Below are positions 8,234 to 16,574 of a stretch of DNA of 53,883 nucleotides, piece after piece. How positions within the stretch are numbered: the first letter of the stretch is position 1; every line of letters starts with the position of its first letter. The notes under the pieces are model-generated. The model did no database searches and was not told the origin of the DNA. It saw only the letters and a program-made list of their open reading frames with translations. This stretch comes from Verrucomicrobiia bacterium (GTDB lineage Bacteria; Verrucomicrobiota; Verrucomicrobiia; Opitutales; Opitutaceae). Location of the stretch: the NCBI GenBank assembly GCA_011525695.1, contig WYBX01000011.1, forward strand, positions 1-53,883, in the 5' to 3' direction. Both the position numbers and the translations under genes were made by a program.

Positions 8234-8528
8234 TGGCTTTTTTGCCCGGGCGCCGCCCCCGGCAAGTTGGTGCCTATGCCCGGAGACCGACTCAGGCCCG
8301 TCCTCACCCCGGCGGTTCATTGCTGATCGGGCAAACTGCAACCGGCCAGCAGCGTGTCAGACATTAGCAGCCCGTCAGCAAGGCCCACCAAGTTGCAGGA
8401 AAAATGGCATGAACGCTTGCTGCGCTCGACGGCAAGTCCGACGAGCCAGGAAAGACAAAAAGATTGCCGGAACTTTCCGAGTCCCCCGGTATGAGGGTCC
8501 CACGACGCGGCACCCCGGCCTGCGGCCC
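8234..8528. other. Divergent intergenic region between rpsU and the YfiR-like gene
   Basis: Together with the rpsU promoter this forms a 366-base gap between two divergent starts. It holds a GC-rich imperfect hairpin at about 8241-8264 (TTGCC...GGCAA) of no clear function. No conserved riboswitch or RNA gene was recognised. An open frame from 8409 runs into the YfiR-like gene, but its extra 40 residues are Arg/Pro-rich and precede a normal signal peptide, so it is taken as leader. Confidence 0.4.
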
Positions 8529-9116
8529 ATGGAACCCCTTCCATTCCAACTTCGTGCACCGACCCCAGCGGTGCGACTGATTCTGCCACTGCTCGGCTGG
8601 CTCGGAATCCTGACCGGCGCGGGCGCGGCCGTCCCTGGCACCGGGGCACGCGACTTCGAGGTCAAGGCGGCTGCGCTCTACAACATCATCTCCTTCACCG
8701 AATGGCCTGCCGCCGCCTTTCCGACCCATGATGCCCCGCTTGTCATCGGCGTGCTCGGCCAGGACGCGGTTGCAGAAGTCATCGAACCATTGGTACGGGG
8801 AGAAACCTGGCAGCGGCGCGGAATCGTGGTCCGGCAGTTCCATGGGCCGATGAACCTCGACGACTGCCATGTCCTTTGGGTGGCACAGCCTGCATTGGAC
8901 CGTTGGCCGCACCTGCATTCCCAACTCGCCAGCCAGCCGGTTCTCACAATCAGCGACGCGGCTCGATTTGCCCGGAACGGCGGCGTCATCCAACTGGCCA
9001 TCGAGCGCAACCGGTTGCAGATCATCGTCAATCTCGGCGCCTCTCGCGAACGCGGGATCTCGATTAGCGCCAAGGTTCTCCGGCTGGCCCGCGTCCTCGA
9101 GGAACCCGCTCCATGA
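8529..9116 (+). CDS. YfiR-like periplasmic protein (DUF4154)
   Basis: Periplasmic regulator-like protein of the YfiR family; in Pseudomonas YfiR inhibits the membrane diguanylate cyclase YfiN. From ATG 8529 it has 195 residues with a signal sequence (about 16-35), followed by the family pattern FEVKAAALYNIISFTEWPAAAF, then VIGVLGQDA and a closing FARNGGVIQLAIERNRLQIIVNLGASRERGISISAKVLRLA. The stop overlaps the next start as ATGA (9113-9116), so the pair is translationally coupled. The partner is a CHASE8-containing histidine kinase rather than a diguanylate cyclase. The inferred role is to gate that sensor from the periplasm. Confidence 0.8.
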   Translation: MEPLPFQLRAPTPAVRLILPLLGWLGILTGAGAAVPGTGARDFEVKAAALYNIISFTEWPAAAFPTHDAPLVIGVLGQDAVAEVIEPLVRGETWQRRGIVVRQFHGPMNLDDCHVLWVAQPALDRWPHLHSQLASQPVLTISDAARFARNGGVIQLAIERNRLQIIVNLGASRERGISISAKVLRLARVLEEPAP

Positions 9117-10942
9117 CTCCGTTTCGCGATCTCCCGATTCGCCGGAAAGTCACGCTGTTGCTCGCCCTCACCAGCGCTCTCGTGGTGCTGCTGACCGCAG
9201 CCGCCTTCATGACTTACGAGTGGGTCACGTTCCGCCGCGCCACGCTCGGAGATCTCACCACGCTCGCGCGGATCATCGCCGACAACAGCACCGCCGCGAT
9301 GCAGTTTGGCGATTTCGAGGAAGCCACCTCGCTGGTGTCCACACTCCGGGCGGAGACATCGATCCGCGCGGCCGTGTTGTACGATACCTCCGGCCAGCGA
9401 GTGGCAAGCTACGGCTCCAGTCCGCTGGCGCCGGCCGCAGCCCCAGCAATCCCGCCCGACGGTCATGTCATCCGCGGCAGCCGGCTGGTTGTCTTTGAAC
9501 CCGTTGCCCATGGAGACCGTCCGCTGGGCACCCTCGTCCTGGTCTACAGCCTCGAGGCGCTGCAACGCCGGTTCGTCCTTTATGGAGGCATGGTGGTGCT
9601 GATCCTGGTCACCTCCTCGCTGGCTGCCTTCATCCTATCGTCGCGGTTCCAGGCCCGGATTACCGTGCCGATCCAGGCACTCGCGGAGACGGCCCACTCG
9701 ATCACCTCCCGCCGCGACTACTCGGTCCGCGCGACCCGCTACGGACGTGACGAACTGGGTGCCCTGACGGATGCATTCAACGAAATGCTCGCGGAAATCC
9801 AGGAGCGGGAGGAGCGGCTCACGGCGAGCGAGGAGCGGCTCCGGGCCGCCCTCTCCGCCGCCAACATGGGCACGTGGCGCTACGATCCGGCCCGCCGCGA
9901 AAGCCTGGTCGACGGCAACTTCCGGCGGATCTTCAATCTTCCGGCAGGCAGCGATCCGATCCCGGCCAGCGAGATGATCGCCCAGCTTCATCCGGATGAC
10001 CGGCTGCCCGTCCGCAATGCCTTGCAGCGGGCGCTCCAGAGCCCCGATGCCCAGTATTTCCTCGAGTACCGGCTGCTGACTCCGGAGGGGACCCTGCGCT
10101 GGGTGCGCGATCGCGGTCGGGTCGTCCGCCGGCCGGACGGCGCCGCCGACTACGTCACAGGCGCCCTGGTCGACATCAGCGACATCAAGCACGCCCAGGA
10201 GCAGGTGCACCGGCTCAATCTCGATTTGGAACGCCGGGTTGCCGAACGGACTTCCGAACTGGAGCAGACGAACCGGGAACTCGAGGCCTTCACTTACTCG
10301 GTTTCCCACGACCTTCGCGGGCCGCTCCGGCACATTTCCGGTTATGCGGAGATGATTCGCGACGACGAACCTGCGATTGGCGCCGACAGCAAGCGGCACC
10401 TCGGGCGGATCGTTCATGCCGCGGAGAAGCTTACCCGGCTGCTGGACAGCCTGCTGAACCTGAGCCGCGTCGGCCGGCGCCAACTGGTCCTGCAGACGAC
10501 GAAGCTGGACGAGCTCGTCGATGCGGCGCAGCGCGAACAGGAACATGAGCTCAAGGATCGCAAAATCGTGTGGGAGCGGCAGCCGCTGCCGACGGTGGCC
10601 TGCGATCCTGCGCTCATGGCGCTGGTATGGTCGAACCTGCTCTCGAACGCCGCGAAGTATACGCGCCCTCGTGACGTCGCCCGGATCACCATTGGCACCG
10701 CCGACACCAGCGCCGGAATGGCGGTCTTGGTTCGCGACAACGGCGTGGGCTTTGATCCGCGTTTCAAGCACAAGCTTTTCAATGTCTTTGAGCGGCTGCA
10801 CACCGCATCGGAATTCGAGGGCACGGGCGTCGGCCTCGCCACCGTCGAACGAATCATCCGCAAGCATGGCGGCCGGATCTGGGCGGAGAGCGAGCCCGGG
10901 CAGGGCGCAACGTTTTTCTTCACGCTCCCGGGAATGGAGTGA
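9113..10942 (+). CDS. Sensor histidine kinase, CHASE8-HAMP-PAS-HisKA-HATPase
   Basis: Membrane sensor kinase of 609 residues. Visible order: TM1 (about 13-33); periplasmic CHASE8-type domain (about 40-150, with ARIIADNSTAAMQFGD and IRAAVLYDTSG typical of the YfiN sensor); TM2 (about 155-178); HAMP (about 178-232); PAS/PAC (about 245-360, ending GALVDISDIKHAQEQ); a coiled segment; HisKA with SVSHDLRGPLRHISGY and phospho-acceptor His399; and HATPase_c with WSNLLSNAAKYT, VRDNGVGFD and EGTGVGLATVERII. The kinase catalytic motifs are intact. No response regulator is adjacent, so the partner is elsewhere. A GAGGAA Shine-Dalgarno-like sequence lies just upstream of the overlapping ATG. Confidence 0.9.
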   Translation: MTPFRDLPIRRKVTLLLALTSALVVLLTAAAFMTYEWVTFRRATLGDLTTLARIIADNSTAAMQFGDFEEATSLVSTLRAETSIRAAVLYDTSGQRVASYGSSPLAPAAAPAIPPDGHVIRGSRLVVFEPVAHGDRPLGTLVLVYSLEALQRRFVLYGGMVVLILVTSSLAAFILSSRFQARITVPIQALAETAHSITSRRDYSVRATRYGRDELGALTDAFNEMLAEIQEREERLTASEERLRAALSAANMGTWRYDPARRESLVDGNFRRIFNLPAGSDPIPASEMIAQLHPDDRLPVRNALQRALQSPDAQYFLEYRLLTPEGTLRWVRDRGRVVRRPDGAADYVTGALVDISDIKHAQEQVHRLNLDLERRVAERTSELEQTNRELEAFTYSVSHDLRGPLRHISGYAEMIRDDEPAIGADSKRHLGRIVHAAEKLTRLLDSLLNLSRVGRRQLVLQTTKLDELVDAAQREQEHELKDRKIVWERQPLPTVACDPALMALVWSNLLSNAAKYTRPRDVARITIGTADTSAGMAVLVRDNGVGFDPRFKHKLFNVFERLHTASEFEGTGVGLATVERIIRKHGGRIWAESEPGQGATFFFTLPGME

Positions 10943-10944
10943 TG

Positions 10945-11020
10945 TCGGGGCGCAGCCTCGCCTGCGCCCGCCCCCTGCAGTCGAATGTGCCTCGGGGCGC
11001 AGGCAAGACTGCGCCCCTAC
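10945..11020. repeat. Family A palindromic repeat (REP/BIME-like)
   Basis: Starts 3 bases after the kinase stop. Left unit TCGGGGCGCAG-CCTCGC-CTGCGCCC, a spacer containing AGTCGAATGTGCC, and right unit GGGGCGCAG-GCAAGA-CTGCGCCCCTAC. The six bases that follow (GAAGCC) are shared with the copy at 19928-20000. Confidence 0.75.
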
Positions 11021-11065
11021 GAAGCCGATTCCGGTCCCAAGGTTCGAAAACGCACTGAACACCGG

Positions 11066-11120
11066 TGGCCAAGTGGCCACGGCGTCTCGCCGTGGCGATG
11101 CGTTCTGAAATGCCAGTGGG
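11066..11120. repeat. Family C repeat, partial copy
   Basis: GTGGCCA...GGCGTC, a strong hairpin CCACGGCG-TCT-CGCCGTGG (11077-11095), then GCGATGCGTTCTGAAA, the same string as in the copy at 26572-26640 apart from one base. The right half is replaced by family B sequence. Confidence 0.6.
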
Positions 11121-11122
11121 TC

Positions 11123-11160
11123 AGGTTCTCCGACCTGGGCAGGTCAAATAGACCTGCCCT
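11123..11160. repeat. Family B double hairpin
   Basis: CAGGTTCTCCGACCTG followed directly by GGCAGGTC-AAATA-GACCTGCC (11138-11158). Both use the AGGTC/GACCT stem that also forms the palindrome at 17447-17464. It ends 80 bases before the dnaE start. Confidence 0.55.
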
Positions 11161-11242
11161 ACGACCTCCGCGTCGTCCGCAAACGGAGAGAAAATCGCAT
11201 TCTTCCTTGCTCCTCTGGACCCGCGCACTTGCCTTGGCTTCC

Positions 11243-14200
11243 TTGCCAGCCGTCGACAAGAACTTCGTCCACCTTCACGTCCACACGGACTACAGCCTGC
11301 TCGACGGCTGCTGCCGGATCGACCGGCTGATGGATCGGGCCCAGCAGCTTGGGATGAGCGCGCTGGCGCTGACCGATCACGGCAATCTCTACGGCGCGAT
11401 TGACTTCTACAACCAGGCCAAGGCCCGTGGAATCAAGCCGCTGATCGGCTGCGAAATGTACCTCGTCGAGACCTCGCGGCTGGAGAAGCACGGCCGGTCG
11501 GACGAGGGCAAGACGATCTTTCACCTCGGGCTGCTTGCGAAGAATCTGACCGGCTATCAGAACCTGCTGAAACTCGTCTCCGATGCCCACCTCCGGGGCT
11601 TCTATTACAAGCCACGGACCGATTTCGAGACGCTCGCCCGACATGCCGCCGGGTTGATCGGGTTCACCGGCTGCCTCGCTTCGCTGATTCCCCAGCACCT
11701 GCTCCACGACCGCGACGAGGAGGCTCGCCGGGCCTGCGGCCGGTTCGTGGAAATCTTCGGCCGCGAAAATTACTTCGTCGAGATCCAGGACCACGGGATC
11801 CCCGAGCAGCGGAAAATCATCCCCGGACTGCTCGCGCTGGCGGAGGAATTCAATCTCAAGGTGATCTGCACGAACGACGTGCACTACGTCCGCCACACCG
11901 ACGCCGGCCCGCATGATGCGATGCTTTGCATCCAGACCGGCGCCAAGATCGACGAGGAAAAGCGGATGCGGTTTTCCGGCCAGGAATTCTACCTGAAGTC
12001 GCGCGAAGAGATGGAGCGACTCTTCATCGAGGTGCCGGAATCGGTCACGAACACCCAGCTGGTTGCGGAAATGTGCGACCTGAGCATTCCGTTCCCGAAG
12101 GGCAGCGAGCGCTATCCCAGGTACCCGCTGCCACCCGAGGTGAAGACGGATCCGGCGGGATACCTCAAGGAACTCTGCATCGCCGGGCTCAAACGCCGCT
12201 ACGGCGTCGATTATGCCGCGCCCGAATCCTTTTCCGATCCCGCGCAGGCGAAGACACTGGTCGAGCGGCTCGATTACGAACTCAGCATCATTGGCCGGAC
12301 GGGCTTCATCGACTATTTCCTCGTGGTCTGGGACTTCATCGACTGGGCGCGGCGGCACGGGATTCCCGTCGGCCCCGGCCGCGGATCCGGCGCGGGCTGC
12401 CTCGTCGCCTATCTCCTCGGCATCACGAATCTGGATCCGCTCCGGTTCAAGCTGCTCTTCGAACGCTTCCTGAATCCCGAACGCGTCTCGCCCCCGGACT
12501 TCGACATCGATTTCTGCATGCGCCGGCGCGGCGAGGTGATCGATTACGTCCGCCAGAAATACGGCAACGCCTGCGTCGCGAACATCATCACCTATGGTAC
12601 GCTCGGCGCGAAGATGGTCATCCGCGACATCTCGCGCGTGCACAACCTGCCCTACGGCGAGGCTGACCGGCTCGCCAAGATGATCCCCGACGAGCTCAAC
12701 ATCACGCTCGAGTCCGCCGTGGCGAAATCGGCCGAACTCCGGGACGAGGTGACGAAGAATCCCGTCGCGAAGAAAATCTACGACCAGGCGCTCGTGCTCG
12801 AAGGCATGGTCCGCAACACGGGCAAGCACGCCGCCGGCATCGTCATCACCGACCGGCCCCTCGACGATTTCGTCCCGCTCACCCTCCAGGAGGGCGACGT
12901 CACCGTCCAGTTCGACATGAGCGCCGTCGGCAAGCTCGGGCTCCTGAAAATGGACTTCCTCGGGCTGAAGACGCTCACCGTGATTGCCGACGCGGTGGAC
13001 AACATCCGGCGGACCGCGGATCCCGCATTCGATCTCGAGGCGGTCGGTTTCGATGATCCGAAGACCTACGCGCTGCTCAACACGGGCCGCACCACCGGCG
13101 TGTTCCAGCTCGAGTCCGGCGGGATGCAGAATCTCTGCCGCCAGATCAACCTCTCCACCATCGACGAGATCGTCGCCCTGATCGCGCTCTACCGGCCCGG
13201 GCCGATGGAGTGGATTCCCGATTATATCCGCGGGAAGAAGGATCCGGCAACGGTCACGTTTCCCCACCGGCTGCTCGAGGACGTCTGCCGTGAGACCTAC
13301 GGCGTGATGGTCTACCAGGAGCAGGTCATGGAAGCCGCGAAGATCATCGCGGGCTACACCCTCGGCGGCGCCGACATGCTCCGCCGCGCGATGGGCAAGA
13401 AGGACAAGGACGCGATGGATCGGGAGCGCGACAAGTTCGTTGCCGGGGCCAAACAGCTCCACGGCATCGAGGAGAAGGTCGCGAACTCCATCTTCGACAT
13501 CCTGAACAAGTTTGCGGGGTACGGGTTCAACAAGTCCCATTCCGCGGCGTATGCGGTTCTCAGCTACCAGACCGGTTACCTGAAGGCCAACTACCCGGCC
13601 CAGTTCATGGCCGCAATGCTCAGTTCCGAACTGGGGAATTCGGAAAAGGTTTCCCATTTCGTGGCCGAGTGCGAGGCGATGGGCATGACGGTGCTCGGAC
13701 CCGACGTGAACGAGTCGCGGGAGATGTTCACGCCCGTCGTCCGCCGCCAGGCCGGTGCCGCCACGGATGCATCGCCGATGCCGGCCGCGGCCGCGGAGTC
13801 GCCCGCCATCCGGTTCGGGCTGGCCGGGATCAAGGGCGTCGGGGAGCAGGCGGGGCAGCGGATCATCGAGGAGCGGGAGAAGAACGGACCGTATCGGGAC
13901 TTTTATGACTTTCTCCTCCGGGTCGACGCCCGCGCGATCAACAAGCGGGTGATCGAGAACCTCGTGGCGACGGGGGCGTTCGACTTCAGCGGCGCCGCGC
14001 GCGAGGAACTCTTCGCCCAGATCGACGAGTCGCTCTCCGCCCTGGCGGAACTGCAACGGACCTATCCCGGACTGCGCCGGGAGGTGGCGGCCGTCCCCAA
14101 GGTGCCGGCGGAGCCGGCCGAGACGATGCTCTTCGATCTGGCCGGCACCAGCGCACCCGCCGCCGTGCCCGAGCGGTCCCAGTTGCTCGAGGAATTTGCC

Positions 14201-15043
14201 CGGATTCTCAAGCACACGCGGCGGACGAACGGCACTTCGCGCTCCGGAGCGGAGGCGGATCCCGCGGAGCATGCGCTGCTCGACCTCGGGGCGGGCTCGA
14301 AACCGACGCCCGTCACACCCCGGAACGGCACGGCCACCGCGGAAAGGAAGCTGACCTCCGCCAACCGGCTGCAGTTCGAGAAGGAATTGCTCGGGTTCTA
14401 TGTTTCCGGCCACCCGATGACCGCCTACGAGGGCCTGGCGGACGCGATCAACACCCATCAGCCCGAGGAGTTGCTCCAGCTGGGTGATCGCACCGGGTTT
14501 CGGCTCTGCGGGATCGCCGGCAACATCGTCAAGCGGCTCTCGAAGCGGGACAACCGGCCCTGGGCGGCCTTCACCCTGGCGACCCGCCAGGGATCGATCG
14601 CGCTCAACATGTTCGCCGACGCCTACGAGAATTACGGCCGGAGTTTGCAGGAGAACGCGACCGTGCTGGTGCAGGGCAACATCATCGTGAACCACGAAGG
14701 GGCGCGGGTGAACGTGAAGGAGTGTTATCCGTTGGACGCGCAGGTGGCTGCGCTGATCAAGCAAGTCACCTGGCTGCTCAATCCTGCCCATCGTGATACG
14801 GCGGCCTTTCTCGACACGCTGCGTGAGACGCTCGATCAGCAATCCGGCGACACGCGGGTGTGCATCGGGTTTGTTTTCGAGGACCGGGTCGCACCGATTG
14901 CCGAGGCCAGCAGTGCGCTCGCGTGGAAGCTGAATGCCGCGGCCTTCCAACGGCTGCGCGCCCACCCGGCCATCGCCGGTGTGTTGCTGGAATCCCGGCC
15001 GCTGGACCTGAAGGAAGACCGGCGCTGGAAGAAGCGCAGCTGA
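11243..15043 (+). CDS. dnaE: DNA polymerase III alpha subunit
   Basis: Replicative polymerase catalytic subunit. The frame is open from 10985, but the first 86 codons run through three repeat elements. Recognisable sequence begins VDKNFVHLHVHTDYSLLDGC, so a TTG at 11243 (1266 residues) is proposed; another TTG at 11234 is equally possible and no ATG is available. Domains: PHP (about 5-220, HVHTDYSLLDG and LTDHGNLYG), the C-family polymerase core with GRGSGAGCLVAYLLGI and the palm triad PDFDIDFC (Asp419, Asp421, Asp423), KHAAGIVI and SHSAAYAVLSYQTGYLK, a helix-hairpin-helix region near 880-950, and a C-terminal OB fold (about 1090-1180). A variable acidic linker with LFDLAG lies near 950-1000. 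Length is typical for DnaE1 with extended linkers. Confidence 0.94.
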   Translation: MPAVDKNFVHLHVHTDYSLLDGCCRIDRLMDRAQQLGMSALALTDHGNLYGAIDFYNQAKARGIKPLIGCEMYLVETSRLEKHGRSDEGKTIFHLGLLAKNLTGYQNLLKLVSDAHLRGFYYKPRTDFETLARHAAGLIGFTGCLASLIPQHLLHDRDEEARRACGRFVEIFGRENYFVEIQDHGIPEQRKIIPGLLALAEEFNLKVICTNDVHYVRHTDAGPHDAMLCIQTGAKIDEEKRMRFSGQEFYLKSREEMERLFIEVPESVTNTQLVAEMCDLSIPFPKGSERYPRYPLPPEVKTDPAGYLKELCIAGLKRRYGVDYAAPESFSDPAQAKTLVERLDYELSIIGRTGFIDYFLVVWDFIDWARRHGIPVGPGRGSGAGCLVAYLLGITNLDPLRFKLLFERFLNPERVSPPDFDIDFCMRRRGEVIDYVRQKYGNACVANIITYGTLGAKMVIRDISRVHNLPYGEADRLAKMIPDELNITLESAVAKSAELRDEVTKNPVAKKIYDQALVLEGMVRNTGKHAAGIVITDRPLDDFVPLTLQEGDVTVQFDMSAVGKLGLLKMDFLGLKTLTVIADAVDNIRRTADPAFDLEAVGFDDPKTYALLNTGRTTGVFQLESGGMQNLCRQINLSTIDEIVALIALYRPGPMEWIPDYIRGKKDPATVTFPHRLLEDVCRETYGVMVYQEQVMEAAKIIAGYTLGGADMLRRAMGKKDKDAMDRERDKFVAGAKQLHGIEEKVANSIFDILNKFAGYGFNKSHSAAYAVLSYQTGYLKANYPAQFMAAMLSSELGNSEKVSHFVAECEAMGMTVLGPDVNESREMFTPVVRRQAGAATDASPMPAAAAESPAIRFGLAGIKGVGEQAGQRIIEEREKNGPYRDFYDFLLRVDARAINKRVIENLVATGAFDFSGAAREELFAQIDESLSALAELQRTYPGLRREVAAVPKVPAEPAETMLFDLAGTSAPAAVPERSQLLEEFARILKHTRRTNGTSRSGAEADPAEHALLDLGAGSKPTPVTPRNGTATAERKLTSANRLQFEKELLGFYVSGHPMTAYEGLADAINTHQPEELLQLGDRTGFRLCGIAGNIVKRLSKRDNRPWAAFTLATRQGSIALNMFADAYENYGRSLQENATVLVQGNIIVNHEGARVNVKECYPLDAQVAALIKQVTWLLNPAHRDTAAFLDTLRETLDQQSGDTRVCIGFVFEDRVAPIAEASSALAWKLNAAAFQRLRAHPAIAGVLLESRPLDLKEDRRWKKRS

Positions 15044-15171
15044 CCGCACGTTCTCGACGTTCCGCGCCTGCTCGCAGCTCTGGGTCCAGGTGAGCCGGCC
15101 GCATAGCGCGCGGCTTCAACCGAGCGATTTATTCGCGATTCGGGCTGCGCCCGCGCGAAGAACCCGGTATA

Positions 15172-16383
15172 TTGCCCCGTTCCCACTTCACCGTGCACGA
15201 CTCCCCGACCTTCAACCACGCCGCCCGGATCCTCACAGCTGCCGCTCGTGAGCGCACGCCGGCGGACGCGGCGTTGCGGCACTATCTGCTGGAAGCACGG
15301 CACGTGGGACCCAGCCAGCGACGCAGCATCAGCCGGGCGGTTTTCGGATATTTTCGCTGGCTGCAATGGCTCGACCCGAGATTGTCGCTGCAGAAGCAAC
15401 TGGCGCAGGCGGCAAAGCTGCAGGAGCGGTTCCACGCCGACGAGCACGCCATCAAGCCCGAGGCGCTGGCTGCCCGGGCAGTTCCGGGCTGGCTGGCAGC
15501 TGAGGTGTCCTTGCCCGAGGAATGCCTGCGCCAGTTCCAGCGCGAACCCGCGCTGTGGCTCCGGGCACGGCCCGGCACAGCCGCCCGGCTGGCCGCAGAA
15601 CTCGGCGATTCGGAACCACCCCACGCCGCCGTCGTCCACCTTGCGCGGACTGTCGTCCCAGGCGCCGCTGCGAATGGGCCGGAGAACGGCTGGAGCATCG
15701 ATGCCCTGCGGTACACCGGTTCGCAGGATCTTTTCCGGACAGCCGCATTTCATCGCGGCGCATTCGAAATCCAGGATTTGGCATCGCAACTGGTCGGTCT
15801 CGCCGCCGGCCCCCGGTCCGGAGAGACGTGGTGGGACGCCTGCGCGGGCGAAGGGGGCAAGACGCTTCACCTCGCGAGCCTGATGGGCAGCAAGGGCGTC
15901 GTCTGGGCCTCCGATCGCAGCGAGCGCAGGCTGCAGATCCTGAAGCGGCGCGCCGGGCGGGCGGAGGTCTTCAATTACCGGCTCGCCACCTGGGATGGCT
16001 CCGGCCGGCTGCCCACGCGGACCCGCTTCGATGGCATTCTGCTGGATGCACCCTGCAGCGGGGTCGGCACGTGGCAGCGCAACCCGCATGCCCGCTGGAC
16101 CTGCAACCCGCGGGATGTCGCTGAACTCGCCGCCGTCCAGCAATCACTCCTCGATCATGTCGCCGGGGCGCTGAAGCCGGGCGGAAAATTAATCTACTCG
16201 GTGTGCACCTTGACCCGGAGTGAAACGACCGACGTCGTGGCGGCCTTCTCCGGGACTCATCCCGAGTTCGAACCGATGCCCCTTTTCGGCGGCGCGGGCC
16301 ATCCTTCACCCGGCGCGATGGTGCTCTGGCCGCACGAGATCAATGCCAATGGCATGTTCATTGCCGGCTGGAGAAGGGCCTGA
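15172..16383 (+). CDS. 16S rRNA (cytosine-C5) methyltransferase, RsmB-like
   Basis: SAM-dependent RNA m5C methyltransferase of the RsmB/NOL1 group, 403 residues. The N-terminal part (about 10-130) resembles the NusB-like domain of RsmB (FNHAARILTAAARERTPADAALRHYL). The catalytic domain carries the SAM-binding WWDACAGEGGKTLHLASLMG, then DAPCSGVGTWQRNPHARW with motif IV Cys295 and YSVCTLTRSET with motif VI Cys345. Both cysteines needed for the covalent mechanism are present. The listed start is a TTG at 15172; a GTG near 15193 (VHDSPTFNHAARI) is an alternative. It follows dnaE by 128 bases on the same strand. The exact target cytosine cannot be read from sequence. Confidence 0.82.
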   Translation: MPRSHFTVHDSPTFNHAARILTAAARERTPADAALRHYLLEARHVGPSQRRSISRAVFGYFRWLQWLDPRLSLQKQLAQAAKLQERFHADEHAIKPEALAARAVPGWLAAEVSLPEECLRQFQREPALWLRARPGTAARLAAELGDSEPPHAAVVHLARTVVPGAAANGPENGWSIDALRYTGSQDLFRTAAFHRGAFEIQDLASQLVGLAAGPRSGETWWDACAGEGGKTLHLASLMGSKGVVWASDRSERRLQILKRRAGRAEVFNYRLATWDGSGRLPTRTRFDGILLDAPCSGVGTWQRNPHARWTCNPRDVAELAAVQQSLLDHVAGALKPGGKLIYSVCTLTRSETTDVVAAFSGTHPEFEPMPLFGGAGHPSPGAMVLWPHEINANGMFIAGWRRA

Positions 16384-16404
16384 GCTTATTGAACCCGGAA
16401 CGTG

Positions 16405-16550
16405 TTGAACCGCGAAGACCGCGAAGAGGCGCGAGGGTTCACGCCGCGCTTCGACACCTTCATTTCCACTGCACGCTGACTTTGCATCACGATTCCGTGC
16501 CGAACCCGTGTCTTCCGAACTTCGCGCGCCTTCGCGTTCTTCGCGGTTGA
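16405..16550. repeat. Family D element with 9-bp periodic inverted arms
   Basis: A 146-bp unit bounded by TTGAACCGCGAAGA at the left and its near reverse complement TCTTCGCGGTTGA at the right. The left arm repeats CGCGAAGAN about every 9 bases (16411-16435), and the right arm repeats TTCGCG at 9-10 base spacing (about 16520-16545). The centre (16440-16515) is unique and non-coding. It fills the space between the two methyltransferase genes. MITE-like, but no target duplication is obvious. Confidence 0.65.
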
Positions 16551-16574
16551 GTTGAATTGGTCGGAAAGCTCCAG

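Noticed and set aside
8234..8528. Possible cyclic-di-GMP riboswitch upstream of the YfiR-like gene
   Set aside because: The region was examined because YfiR relatives act in c-di-GMP control, but the conserved GEMM core and tetraloop/receptor elements were not found.
11159..15049. A 1296-codon open frame antisense to dnaE
   Set aside because: It covers dnaE almost exactly, has no recognisable domain, is rich in Arg, Asp, Gly, Leu and Val in the pattern typical of antisense frames in GC-rich DNA, and dnaE motifs are unequivocal on the other strand.
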